From: Streptomyces griseoluteus
GTDB taxonomy: Bacteria; Actinomycetota; Actinomycetes; Streptomycetales; Streptomycetaceae
Length of the DNA stretch: 64,000 nucleotides
Direction of reading: 5' to 3'
Assembly (NCBI RefSeq): GCF_004784465.1
Contig: NZ_SRRU01000001.1
Coordinates: 248,001 to 312,000 of the forward strand
Below, piece after piece: positions 10,224 to 18,260 of the stretch (the first letter of the stretch is position 1; every line of letters starts with the position of its first letter). The notes below the pieces were generated by a model, which had not been told where the DNA came from, did no database searches, and saw only the letters and a program-made list of their open reading frames with translations. The translations under genes and the position numbers were made by a program.

Positions 10224-11672
10224 TCAGGTCGGGTCCAGGCCGTGGCTGCGGAGCCAGGGGAGAGGATCGATGGCCGCGCCGCCCGCCGGACGGACCTCGA
10301 AGTGGAGGTGGGGGCCGGTGGAGTTGCCGGAGTTGCCGGAGTAGGCGATCGGTTCGCCGGCCTTGACCGAGGTTCCGGAGGGTACGCGGTAACTGGAGAG
10401 GTGGCAGTACCAGGTCTCCGTGCCGTCCTTCGCCGTGAGGACCAGCATGTTGCCGTAGGCGCTGTTCCACTTGGTGGTGACGACACCGTCGGTCGCGGCC
10501 ATCACGGTGGTGCCGTACGACACGGGGAAGTCGATGCCGGTGTGGACGGACATCCAGTTGACGCCCGCCTGCCCGAACTGGGCGCTGAGGCCCCTCTGGA
10601 GCACCGGGAGCATGAACTTGGGGCGGAGCCTCTCCTTGAGCGCGGCCTCGGCGGCGGCCTTCTTCTTCTCCAGTGCCTGCTGGGCCCTGAGGTCGATGCG
10701 CTCCTGCGTCCGGCTCACCCGGTCGGTGAAGTCGTCGGCTCCGGCGGACAGGGTCCGCAACTGGGTGTCGAGCTTGCTGTTGGCGACGGACGGCTTCACG
10801 GTGTGCGTGTCGGCGGCGGAGGCGGCGGCCTCCTGCGTCCCACCGGTCAGGTCGCCGACCGAGGCGGCGGCGATACCGGCCACGCCCATCACACAGGCCG
10901 ACGGCACGGCGACGGTCAGCAGGGCGGAGCGCTTGGCGGGCGTGCGGCGCCGGGAGCGGGCCGCGGCACGTGAACCCGCGCGGGGGGCCGGAATGACCTC
11001 CTCCTGGTCGTCCAGGAGGGCGGGGAGTTCACCGGTGCCGGTCAACTCGTCGTCGGCGTCGGGGTGTTCGTTGTGCTGGGGGTCCGCGTACTCGGCGTAG
11101 GCGGCGTCGTCCCCGTACGGGTCGTGGGTCACCTGGTCGAAGGTGGCCGTCGCCTGCTGGTCGAACGGCTCCTCGGCCCGCTGGTGCTCGGGCGTGCCGT
11201 CGGTGTTCCACTGGGTGGCGTCGTAGGCGCCGGTGTCGAAGGTCTGCGTCCCCCAGTCCCACTGCTGCGCGGGGTCCGGAGCGGCCTGCTGCCCGTACTG
11301 CGCCCAGGCGCCGGTGTCCTCCGGGGTGCCCTGCGCGGGGACGGTCCAGGCGGTGGTGTCGTAGGCGCCCGTGTCGTACGCGGTGTGCTGCTGGGCCGCG
11401 TAGGGGTCGTGGGCGAGGTGGCCGCCGTCGCCGGTCTGCCAGTGCGTCGTGTCGTACGCGCCCGTGGCGTGCTGGACGTTCTGGTATCCGCCGAGGTGCG
11501 GGTCGGCGGCGTAGGCCGCCTCGGCCACCGGAAAACCGGTGGTGTCGTAACCGCCGTACGTGGTGAGGTCGTCGTACGGGACTTCCGGTGCTCCGTACGG
11601 CGCGTAGTGCGCGGTGGAGGCGTCGGAAGCCGGAGCCGGGGTCATGGTCCCCGACGGGTGACGGTCGTTCAC
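10224..11672 (-). CDS. M23 metallopeptidase with Tyr/Thr/Asp-rich cytoplasmic head
   Basis: Protein of 482 residues from GTG 11672 (VNDRHPSGTMTPAP), preceded by AGAGAAG. Residues 20-210 are low complexity, with repeated TGAYDTT(H/A)W-like blocks. A basic stretch (RSRRRTPAKRS) and one membrane helix follow. An extracytoplasmic coiled coil (RTQERIDLRAQQALEKKKAAAEAALKE) leads to the LytM/M23 domain. Zinc ligands are visible in VHTGIDFPVSYG and GPHLHFEVRP. Such enzymes cut peptidoglycan cross-bridges; a signal-anchored form would act at the outer membrane face. The TGAYDTT repeats are unusual and could be a cytoplasmic interaction region. Confidence 0.9.
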   Translation of the reverse strand: MNDRHPSGTMTPAPASDASTAHYAPYGAPEVPYDDLTTYGGYDTTGFPVAEAAYAADPHLGGYQNVQHATGAYDTTHWQTGDGGHLAHDPYAAQQHTAYDTGAYDTTAWTVPAQGTPEDTGAWAQYGQQAAPDPAQQWDWGTQTFDTGAYDATQWNTDGTPEHQRAEEPFDQQATATFDQVTHDPYGDDAAYAEYADPQHNEHPDADDELTGTGELPALLDDQEEVIPAPRAGSRAAARSRRRTPAKRSALLTVAVPSACVMGVAGIAAASVGDLTGGTQEAAASAADTHTVKPSVANSKLDTQLRTLSAGADDFTDRVSRTQERIDLRAQQALEKKKAAAEAALKERLRPKFMLPVLQRGLSAQFGQAGVNWMSVHTGIDFPVSYGTTVMAATDGVVTTKWNSAYGNMLVLTAKDGTETWYCHLSSYRVPSGTSVKAGEPIAYSGNSGNSTGPHLHFEVRPAGGAAIDPLPWLRSHGLDPT

Positions 11673-11863
11673 CAACTTCTCTTTCGCCTCGACAACAGGG
11701 GCTGCCAGAGCAGTGCGGCGACTGTACCCGGCGGTATGCGGGCGCGACAATCTTCCGCTGGTTTCATGTGGACGGGAAACGGGCATTCGGCCGTGTTTCG
11801 GGGTTTGCTGAACGCGAGTTTGGCCCTGTGTTCGAAGAACGTTCGAGAATGTGTGACGCTGCG

Positions 11864-12433
11864 TCATACCTGAGAAGGCTGTGACAGGGCGGTCAGCCAC
11901 TTCGTGTACCAACCGTGGAAGTCGCGCTCCAGCGGAGTGAAGCCACCCCAGTCGGGGTCGAGCAGCCAGATCTCTCCGGCGTGCGGTCCGTTCAGGACGA
12001 GGCGGACGTACATCCCGCAGCCCTCGTCGGCCAGTGCGAGGGTGCCTCGGGTCAGCCTGTCGGCGGCCGCGCCGAGGCGGCCGGGCGCGGGCTCGCGCAG
12101 GGGGAACGGGGAGGCCAGGCGGCCGGGGAGCCGGTCCCGCGCCCACTCGTCGTCCACCGCCCAGTCGTCGCCGGCCTCGGGACGCGGGGTGATCAGCGGC
12201 AGCAGGCCGTGGGCAGGGCCGGCCGGGCCGTCGCCCACCTCGCCGACGAAGGGGCGGTACGGCGAGGGCAGCTCGATGCCGTGGGTGGTCTCGAAGGCGC
12301 GGATCTCCGGCTCCGGGAGTGGGGGTCGCAATCGGTAACGGTGGGTATCCGCCCCGAAACGCTCCATGGCCCCGTCGAGCGCCGCGGCCTCCCGCAGGCG
12401 TGCCTCGACGGCGGTCCGCTCCCAGGTCTTCAT
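11864..12433 (-). CDS. SMI1/KNR4-family protein
   Basis: Protein of 189 residues starting MKTWERTAVEARLREAAALD. The SMI1/KNR4 hallmark is visible: PPLPEPEIRAFETTHGIELPSPYRPFVGEVGDG near residues 35-70, then DEGCGMYVRLVLNGPHAGEIWLLD and the C-terminal FHGWYTKWLTAL. In bacteria this superfamily often supplies immunity proteins of polymorphic toxin systems, but many Streptomyces members stand alone. No toxin or secretion gene is adjacent, so a housekeeping role is equally possible. Confidence 0.8.
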   Translation of the reverse strand: MKTWERTAVEARLREAAALDGAMERFGADTHRYRLRPPLPEPEIRAFETTHGIELPSPYRPFVGEVGDGPAGPAHGLLPLITPRPEAGDDWAVDDEWARDRLPGRLASPFPLREPAPGRLGAAADRLTRGTLALADEGCGMYVRLVLNGPHAGEIWLLDPDWGGFTPLERDFHGWYTKWLTALSQPSQV

Positions 12434-12480
12434 GGGCCCGAACCTAACGAGGGCGGGCGACCTGTTGTGGACCGGGTTTC

Positions 12481-13335
12481 TCAGGCGACCGTGAGGCCGC
12501 CGCCCTCCTGGCGGCGCATGGCGGACTCGGAGTCGAGGGCTTCGCGGATGCCGGCGGCGATCGTGGGGTGGACCGGGAGAGCGAGGTGGCCGATGCCGGT
12601 GACGCGGATGTTGTGGGCCTCCAGGTCGGGGTGGTCGACGCAGGCCGCCTCCAGGGGGGCCATCACGGAATCCAGGTCGCTCCAGAAACTGACGAAGCGG
12701 GTGCGGCACCCCGGTGCCGGACGGGCCAGCTCCTGGATCAACGGCGAGTCGGGCCGCATCTGCCGGACGATCGGGTGCGCGTTGGCCAGCGGTATCGCGC
12801 GGGTCCCGGAGTGCGGGGTGCCCAGGGTGACCACGGTGCGCACCCGGACGTCACCGCCGAGGCACTGCGCGTAGTACCGGGCGATCAGGCCCCCCAGGCT
12901 GTGGCCCACGATGTCCACCTGGGTGCTGCCGGTGCGCTCGCAGATCTCCTCCACATGCCGGCCCAGCAGCTCGGCCGCGGTACGGATGTCGCAGGTCAGG
13001 GGGGAGTAGTTCAGCGATTCCACCCGCTGCCTGCCGTGCTGGGCGAGGCTGCGGCGGAGCAGGACGAACACCGAGCGGTTGTCGATGAAGCCGTGTACCA
13101 GCACGACCGGCGGACCGGTCGGCACAGGAAGTCTCGCCGTGCCCGCCGGCGCGGGAAGGGCGGCCTGACGGCGCTCCTGGGTGAGGCCGGTCGGGTACAG
13201 CAGCATGTGACCGGCCAGGATCGCGGCCTCCAGCGCGGTGGCCTTCACCAGCGTCACGGACACGGAGGCCAGTCTGCCGGGCCACAGACGTCGGCAGACC
13301 GGGAGGAAGAGTGGCAGTACCCCGGTGACCTTCAT
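12481..13335 (-). CDS. Alpha/beta-hydrolase lipase/esterase
   Basis: Protein of 284 residues starting MKVTGVLPLFLPVCRRLWPG, with AGGAGG seven bases upstream. A hydrophobic N-terminus (about 1-48) suggests membrane attachment or export. The oxyanion-hole motif is PPVVLVHGFIDN, the nucleophile Ser146 lies in VDIVGHSLGGLIARYYA, and the catalytic His is probably in VTGIGHLALPVHP. The pattern matches bacterial triacylglycerol lipases/esterases with a cap. Substrate is unknown. The first ATG, seven codons upstream, is rejected because the strong Shine-Dalgarno site lies after it. Confidence 0.88.
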   Translation of the reverse strand: MKVTGVLPLFLPVCRRLWPGRLASVSVTLVKATALEAAILAGHMLLYPTGLTQERRQAALPAPAGTARLPVPTGPPVVLVHGFIDNRSVFVLLRRSLAQHGRQRVESLNYSPLTCDIRTAAELLGRHVEEICERTGSTQVDIVGHSLGGLIARYYAQCLGGDVRVRTVVTLGTPHSGTRAIPLANAHPIVRQMRPDSPLIQELARPAPGCRTRFVSFWSDLDSVMAPLEAACVDHPDLEAHNIRVTGIGHLALPVHPTIAAGIREALDSESAMRRQEGGGLTVA

Positions 13336-13572
13336 TGGCCGACCTCCTGTCGGCACGCGGGGGGCGGCTCTGTCCCCCGCATGCCCTCATGTCCCACCAT
13401 GTGATTTCCCCCTCGCCGGGTGCCGTGAAACAGTCCGCTGCGGGATGCTGGGGATAACGTTCGTTCACTTTCGACAGGTGGCGGAACGTGCCAGGTGTGC
13501 GGTACTTGTCGGTACGGGACGGAAGCGGACGCTTCCGCGGTCCTTGACGGTGGTCCCTTGATGGAGGCAGTG

Positions 13573-13992
13573 ATGGGTGTGGCAGCCGGTCCGATCCGCG
13601 TGGTGGTGGCGAAGCCGGGGCTCGACGGCCACGATCGCGGGGCCAAGGTCATCGCCCGCGCGCTGCGGGACGCGGGTATGGAGGTCATCTACACCGGCCT
13701 GCACCAGACGCCCGAGCAGATCGTCGCCACGGCGATCCAGGAGGACGCCGACGCTATCGGCCTGTCCATCCTCTCGGGCGCCCACAACACGCTCTTCGCG
13801 GCCGTCATCGACCTCCTCAAGGAGCGTGACGCGGCCGACATCCTCGTCTTCGGCGGCGGCATCATCCCGGAGGAGGACATCCCGCCGCTGCGCGAGAAGG
13901 GTGTCGCCCAGATCTTCACGCCCGGTGCGACCACCACGGCCATCGTGGAGTGGGTGCGGGAGAACGCGCGCCAGCCCGCTTCCTCCTCCTGA
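13573..13992 (+). CDS. icmB: Isobutyryl-CoA mutase small subunit, B12-binding
   Basis: Protein of 139 residues ([25 protein letters not shown]). It is a free-standing cobalamin-binding domain with the lower-axial-ligand signature DGHDRG (His20), then [11 protein letters not shown] and [12 protein letters not shown]. In length and sequence it matches the IcmB subunit described in Streptomyces, which joins a separate large IcmA subunit to interconvert isobutyryl-CoA and n-butyryl-CoA for valine catabolism and polyketide precursors. No large subunit lies in this window. GGAGG five bases upstream fixes the ATG. A role as the B12 subunit of another acyl-CoA mutase cannot be excluded. Confidence 0.88.
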   Translation: MGVAAGPIRVVVAKPGLDGHDRGAKVIARALRDAGMEVIYTGLHQTPEQIVATAIQEDADAIGLSILSGAHNTLFAAVIDLLKERDAADILVFGGGIIPEEDIPPLREKGVAQIFTPGATTTAIVEWVRENARQPASSS

Positions 13993-13998
13993 GCCTTC

Positions 13999-15600
13999 TC
14001 AGGCCGGGCCGTCCGGGGCCAGCTCGCGCACCATCGCCGCGCGCAGCCGCAGGGTGGTCGCCAGCCGCTGGAACGCCTCCGCCCAGTAGCCCCCGGCACC
14101 GGGGGAGGCGTCCTCCCGCTCGTCCGGGACCGCCAGCAGGCTGTCCAGCCGGGCCGTCTCTGCCGGGTCGAGGCAGCGCTCGGCCAGGCCCATCACCCCG
14201 CTGAAGCTCCACGGGTAACTGCCTGCCTCCCGCGCGATGTCGAGGGCGTCCACGACCGCGCGGCCCAGCGGCGCCGTCCACGGCAGCGCGCACACCCCGA
14301 GCAACTGGAACGCCTCGGACAGGCCGTGTCCGGCTATGAACCCGGCCACCCACGCGGCCCGCTCGTCCGCCTCCAGCGCGGCCAGCAGCTTCGCCCGGTC
14401 CGCCAGCGACACCGCGCCCGGCCCGCCCGCCTCGGGTGCCGACGGCGAACCCAGCAGCGCCCGCGCCCACCGCGCGTCCCGCTGCCGTACGGCCGCCCGG
14501 CACCAGGCGGCGTGCAGTTCGCCCTGCCAGTCGTCCGTCACGGGCAGCGCGACGATCTGCTCCGGGGTACGGCCGCCCAGCCGGTCCGGCCAGGTTTCCA
14601 GCGGTGCCGCCTCGACCAGCTGGCCCAGCCACCACGACCGTTCGCCCCGGCCTGCCGGAGGTCTGGCGGTCACGCCGTCACGCTCCATCTCCGGGTCGCA
14701 GGCGGCCGGCGCCTCCACGACGATCGCGGCCGTGCTGCCGGTGTGGTCCAGGGCGACGCAGGTCGCGGCCCGCTGCGCCATCCGCGCGGCGAGCGCCGAG
14801 CAGGGCAGGGTGGACAGCAGCTCGGCCGCCGTCGCCCGGACGTTGCGGCTGCGGTCGCCGAGCGCCTGCTCCAGGAAGGGCTCGTCGTCGGCCGACAGGC
14901 CCGCGCGCAGCGAGTCCAGGAACATCAGCCGGTCTTCGGCCCGCTCCTGCGTCCAGGTCTCCGCCAGCAACTCCCGTGCGTCGGCCGGGGTCCGGGCGCG
15001 GAGGGCGGTCAGCAGGGCGACGCGTTCCGCGAACAGGCCCTCCCGCCACAGCCGTCGTACACCTTCCTCGTCCTCCGTGCCGGGCAGCGCCGAGGCGTTC
15101 CCGGAGGCCGAGCGCTGGGCGAACCGCCAGTCCGGGTTCAGCCGGGCCAGCCAGAGGGCCCGCGCGCCCGCGAACTCCAGTGCGGCGGGGCGGAGATCGG
15201 TACGGGCGCGGGCCGCGTCCAGCAGGGCGGGCACCGACTGCGGGGGTGCCGCGTAGCCGTGTGCGTTGGCCACGGCGAGCCATTGGGGGAGGAGTTCGGT
15301 GAGGTCGGGGGTGCTGCCCCGGCGGCCGCCGCCTCCGCCGGGGCGGTCGGCCAGGAGGAGGGTGAGACGGTGGGCCGCTGCGGGCGGCAGGGTGGGGCGG
15401 GTGTCGGCGGGGGCGGGTTCCGGCCGCGTGCCCGCCCGTCCGGGGCGCAGGCCGGCCCGGCGCTGCACGGCCGCCACGGCGGCGGCGTCCAGCAGGGCGG
15501 CCGGGGCCTCGCGGCCGGCGGGGTCGGCCGGAAGGGCGCGGCGGTCGGTGCCCAGGAGGGCGGTGGTGAGGAGGCCGTCCCAGGTGGGCGCCGTGGTCAT
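13999..15600 (-). CDS. DUF5691-family protein
   Basis: Protein of 533 residues (MTTAPTWDGLLTTALLGTDRR). The N-terminal WDGLLTTALLGTDRR motif and the helical, HEAT-like character (EQALGDRSRNVRATAAELLSTLP, ALAARMAQRA) fit DUF5691. A central WWLGQLVEAAPLETW and a C-terminal YPWSFSGVMGLAERCLDP are further landmarks. It follows the SWIM gene with a 41-base gap and its own GGAAGGGAA site, so both are probably one transcript. It travels with SWIM, MoxR, DUF5682 and vWA genes; its biochemical role is not known. It ends tail to tail with icmB. Confidence 0.85.
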   Translation of the reverse strand: MTTAPTWDGLLTTALLGTDRRALPADPAGREAPAALLDAAAVAAVQRRAGLRPGRAGTRPEPAPADTRPTLPPAAAHRLTLLLADRPGGGGGRRGSTPDLTELLPQWLAVANAHGYAAPPQSVPALLDAARARTDLRPAALEFAGARALWLARLNPDWRFAQRSASGNASALPGTEDEEGVRRLWREGLFAERVALLTALRARTPADARELLAETWTQERAEDRLMFLDSLRAGLSADDEPFLEQALGDRSRNVRATAAELLSTLPCSALAARMAQRAATCVALDHTGSTAAIVVEAPAACDPEMERDGVTARPPAGRGERSWWLGQLVEAAPLETWPDRLGGRTPEQIVALPVTDDWQGELHAAWCRAAVRQRDARWARALLGSPSAPEAGGPGAVSLADRAKLLAALEADERAAWVAGFIAGHGLSEAFQLLGVCALPWTAPLGRAVVDALDIAREAGSYPWSFSGVMGLAERCLDPAETARLDSLLAVPDEREDASPGAGGYWAEAFQRLATTLRLRAAMVRELAPDGPA

Positions 15601-15641
15601 GGGGTTCCCTTCCGGGCGGGTCGTGGACATGGGCGGGGTGG

Positions 15642-16997
15642 TCAGCACAGGCTCACCGGCGCGGCCGTCCCTTCCGCCCACGCCGTCAGGGGCGTGAAGC
15701 CTCGGTGGCCGCACTCGCCGAAGACCGTGAGGGGAGCGCCTCCGGCCAGCGCGACCAGCCGCCACAGGCCAGGCCGGGCCAGGAACGACCGGGTGAGCGG
15801 CAGGGCGGTGTCCGACTCGGCGTCGGCCAGGTGCCAGGAGCCGGAGGTGTCCTCCGGCACGGGTATGACCGCGTCCAGGGTGACCGGGACGGAGTCCAGC
15901 CAGGGGTCCTCGCGGAGGGCCTCGCCGTAGGAGGTGAGCGCCCGGACGGTCGTGGTGCCGGGCGGGCGGGAGGCGGCGGGTGCCGCCGGGGCGTGCCGTT
16001 CGCCCAGGGTGGCCCGGATCTGGCCTGCACCGGGGTAGTCGGACAGGTCCGCGTCCAGGGACAGGCCGACCGGCAGGGAGAGTTCGGGCGCCCGGCCCGC
16101 CGCGCCGAAGGAGAGGAGCAGGCGGGTGCGGCCCGAGTCCGCGCCGTGGACCCAGATGCGGCGGGTCGTCAGCTTGGCGTCGGCCGTGTCGTACTGCGCC
16201 AGCACCTGCCAGTGGTCGCGCACCGGTGGTCCGTCCGCCGAGGTGGGCAGGCCGAGGCGGGTGCGGACGGTGGCCGTGAGGGCGTCCGGGAGCAGGTCGC
16301 GGTGCAGCCAGCCCTGGTCGAGCAGATGGAGCAGGGCGCACTCCTCCAGCAGTCGGGCCGGCCAGCCCGTACCGGACGCCGGTATGGCTCCCAACTCCCT
16401 TACGCGCGAGGCGAGTCCCGGTGCCTGGGCGTCGACCATGCGGGCCGCCGTCTCCTCCCAGAGCCCGTACCCCGCGCGCTCGGCCGAGGCCAGGCCGTCG
16501 CGGAGCAGGTCGGCGAGGCGGCGCTCCAGCTCGGTCGCGCCCGCGGTGACCCGCTGGTCCCGGCGCTCCGCGCGCTTCCGCGCGGCCTCGGGATCGGCCG
16601 CCGACCCCGCCGCGGTCTGCGTCTTCCTGGTCTCCGCCCGCCCGCGCCGGCCCGCGAGCCACTGCTCCGCCCAGTCCGGCACCGCCTCCGACTCGGGCAC
16701 CTCGCCCTCGTCCCCGGCCCAGAGCAGCAGCAGCCCCAGCGCGTGTTTGCACGGGAACTTACGGCTCGGACAACTGCACTTGTACGCGGGCCCGGCGGGG
16801 TCCGACAGGTCCACCACCGTCTGGTACGGCTTGCTGCCGCTGCCCTTGCACAGCCCCCACACCGCCCCCTCCCGGCCGCTGCCCGCACCGGACCACGGCC
16901 CCGCCACACCCAGTTTGCTTCCCGCTTTGCGCGACGACGCGTCAGGCGCCAGGTCCAGCACCTGCTCCGCGGTCCGGCGCACCCCCTGCTGAGTCAT
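15642..16997 (-). CDS. SWIM zinc-finger protein
   Basis: Protein of 451 residues starting MTQQGVRRTAEQVLDLAPD. The SWIM signature CxC-n-CxH is complete (YKCSCPSRKFPCKHALGLLLLW: Cys74, Cys76, Cys83, His85), a zinc-binding fold for DNA or protein contacts. The middle is helical and charged, and the C-terminal half is beta-rich (TRRIWVHGADSGRTRLLLSF). The ATG is seven bases past a TAACGT -10 box, so the mRNA would be leaderless. It is divergent from the MoxR-DUF5682-vWA operon and cotranscribed with DUF5691. This resembles E. coli yehQ beside yehLMP, from memory. Confidence 0.9.
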   Translation of the reverse strand: MTQQGVRRTAEQVLDLAPDASSRKAGSKLGVAGPWSGAGSGREGAVWGLCKGSGSKPYQTVVDLSDPAGPAYKCSCPSRKFPCKHALGLLLLWAGDEGEVPESEAVPDWAEQWLAGRRGRAETRKTQTAAGSAADPEAARKRAERRDQRVTAGATELERRLADLLRDGLASAERAGYGLWEETAARMVDAQAPGLASRVRELGAIPASGTGWPARLLEECALLHLLDQGWLHRDLLPDALTATVRTRLGLPTSADGPPVRDHWQVLAQYDTADAKLTTRRIWVHGADSGRTRLLLSFGAAGRAPELSLPVGLSLDADLSDYPGAGQIRATLGERHAPAAPAASRPPGTTTVRALTSYGEALREDPWLDSVPVTLDAVIPVPEDTSGSWHLADAESDTALPLTRSFLARPGLWRLVALAGGAPLTVFGECGHRGFTPLTAWAEGTAAPVSLC

Positions 16998-17004
16998 GCC
17001 AACG

Positions 17005-17086
17005 ACGTTAGAACGCCCCACTGACAATCGGTCATGTAAGTACGTCGGCGCAGGTCAGGGCGATTGTCAGTGGGGTGCTGCATGGT
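17005..17086. promoter_or_regulatory. Divergent PafBC-type promoters inside a 15-bp inverted repeat
   Basis: The bases at 17016-17030 are an exact reverse complement of 17061-17075. Leftward: TTGTCAGTG (17027-17019), eight bases, then TAACGT (17010-17005), an exact fit to tTGTCRgtg-N8-TAnnnT, with the SWIM ATG at 16997. Rightward: TTGTCAGTG (17064-17072), eight bases, then CATGGT (17081-17086), a near fit, with the MoxR ATG at 17130. The symmetric arrangement points to one damage-responsive activator driving both operons. Confidence 0.8.
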
Positions 17087-17129
17087 GGATGCCAGATGAC
17101 CCACGGCCGAGCTGGAGGGGGCCTCAGCC

Positions 17130-18260
17130 ATGACTGTGTCCATGGAACCCACGAATGTCGAACCGATCCCGAGCCAGGCGCCGCAGGCGTTGCGACCGCA
17201 CGCCGAAGACGCCTTCGCCGCCGAACTCACCGCGCTCGCCGCGCAGGACGACCGGCCGCGGCCGGAGCGCTGGAAGCTGTCGCCGTGGGCGGTCGCCACG
17301 TATCTGCTCGGCGGCACGCTGGCCGACGGCACCGTGATCACACCCAAGTACGTGGGCCCGCGCCGGATCGTCGAGGTCGCCGTCACCACGCTGGCCACCG
17401 ACCGCGCCCTGCTCCTGCTGGGTGTGCCCGGCACGGCCAAGACCTGGGTGTCGGAGCATCTCGCGGCCGCCGTCAGCGGCGACTCCACCCTGCTGGTGCA
17501 GGGCACCGCCGGCACCCCGGAGGAGGCGATCCGGTACGGCTGGAACTACGCCCGCCTGCTCGCCCACGGCCCGAGCCGGGACGCCCTGGTGCCCAGTCCC
17601 GTCATGCGGGCCATGTCCGAGGGGATGACGGCGCGGGTCGAGGAGCTGACCCGGATACCGGCCGACGTACAGGACACACTGATCACGATCCTGTCCGAGA
17701 AGACCCTGCCGATCCCGGAGCTGGGCGAGGAGGTGCAGGCCGTGCGCGGCTTCAACCTCATCGCCACCGCCAACGACCGCGACCGGGGCGTCAACGACCT
17801 CTCCAGCGCGCTGCGCCGCCGCTTCAACACCGTGGTGCTGCCGCTGCCGGAGAGCGCGGACGCCGAGGTCGACATCGTCAGCCGCCGGGTCGACCAGATG
17901 GGCCGCTCGCTCGACCTGCCCCGGGCGCCCGAGGGGCTGGACGAGATCCGCCGTGTCGTCACCGTCTTCCGCGAGCTGCGCGACGGCGTGACCACCGACG
18001 GCCGCACCAAGCTGAAGTCGCCGAGCGGCACCCTGTCCACGGCGGAGGCGATCTCCGTCGTCACCAACGGCCTCGCCCTGGCCGCCCACTTCGGCGACGG
18101 CGTGCTGCGCGCCGGGGACGTGGCCGCGGGCATCCTCGGTGCCGTGGTGCGCGACCCGGCCGCCGACCGGGTCGTCTGGCAGGAGTACCTGGAGACGGTC
18201 GTGCGCGAGCGCGACGGCTGGACGGACTTCTACCGGGCCTGCCGGGAGGTGAGCGCGTGA
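17130..18260 (+). CDS. MoxR-family AAA+ ATPase
   Basis: Protein of 376 residues starting MTVSMEPTNVEPIPSQAPQ. Walker A is GVPGTAKT (98-105). The Walker B region reads GMTARVEELTRIPADVQDTL, with a Glu-Glu pair in place of the usual Asp-Glu. Sensor 1 is FNLIATANDRD, with an arginine-finger region SSALRRRFN. MoxR ATPases act as chaperone-like remodellers together with vWA partners; a vWA gene is two genes downstream. The stop overlaps the next start (GTGA), so translation is coupled through the operon. Length and order match E. coli YehL-type proteins, from memory. Expression is probably from the damage-type promoter upstream. Confidence 0.92.
   Translation: MTVSMEPTNVEPIPSQAPQALRPHAEDAFAAELTALAAQDDRPRPERWKLSPWAVATYLLGGTLADGTVITPKYVGPRRIVEVAVTTLATDRALLLLGVPGTAKTWVSEHLAAAVSGDSTLLVQGTAGTPEEAIRYGWNYARLLAHGPSRDALVPSPVMRAMSEGMTARVEELTRIPADVQDTLITILSEKTLPIPELGEEVQAVRGFNLIATANDRDRGVNDLSSALRRRFNTVVLPLPESADAEVDIVSRRVDQMGRSLDLPRAPEGLDEIRRVVTVFRELRDGVTTDGRTKLKSPSGTLSTAEAISVVTNGLALAAHFGDGVLRAGDVAAGILGAVVRDPAADRVVWQEYLETVVRERDGWTDFYRACREVSA

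Noticed and set aside
11825..11850. LexA box (TCGAAC-N4-GTTCGA) from the GTTCGAAGAACGTTCGA sequence
   Set aside because: Half-site spacing is off by one and one half-site is reversed, so it does not fit the SOS box.
11673..11863. ydaO (c-di-AMP) riboswitch before the M23 gene
   Set aside because: The conserved GGGGAACC and GGGUGAA-type cores are missing in the leader. The NlpC leader was also negative.
13505..13530. PafBC-type promoter before icmB (TTGTCGGTA)
   Set aside because: The last G of TTGTCRGTG is missing and no TAnnnT box is found eight bases later.
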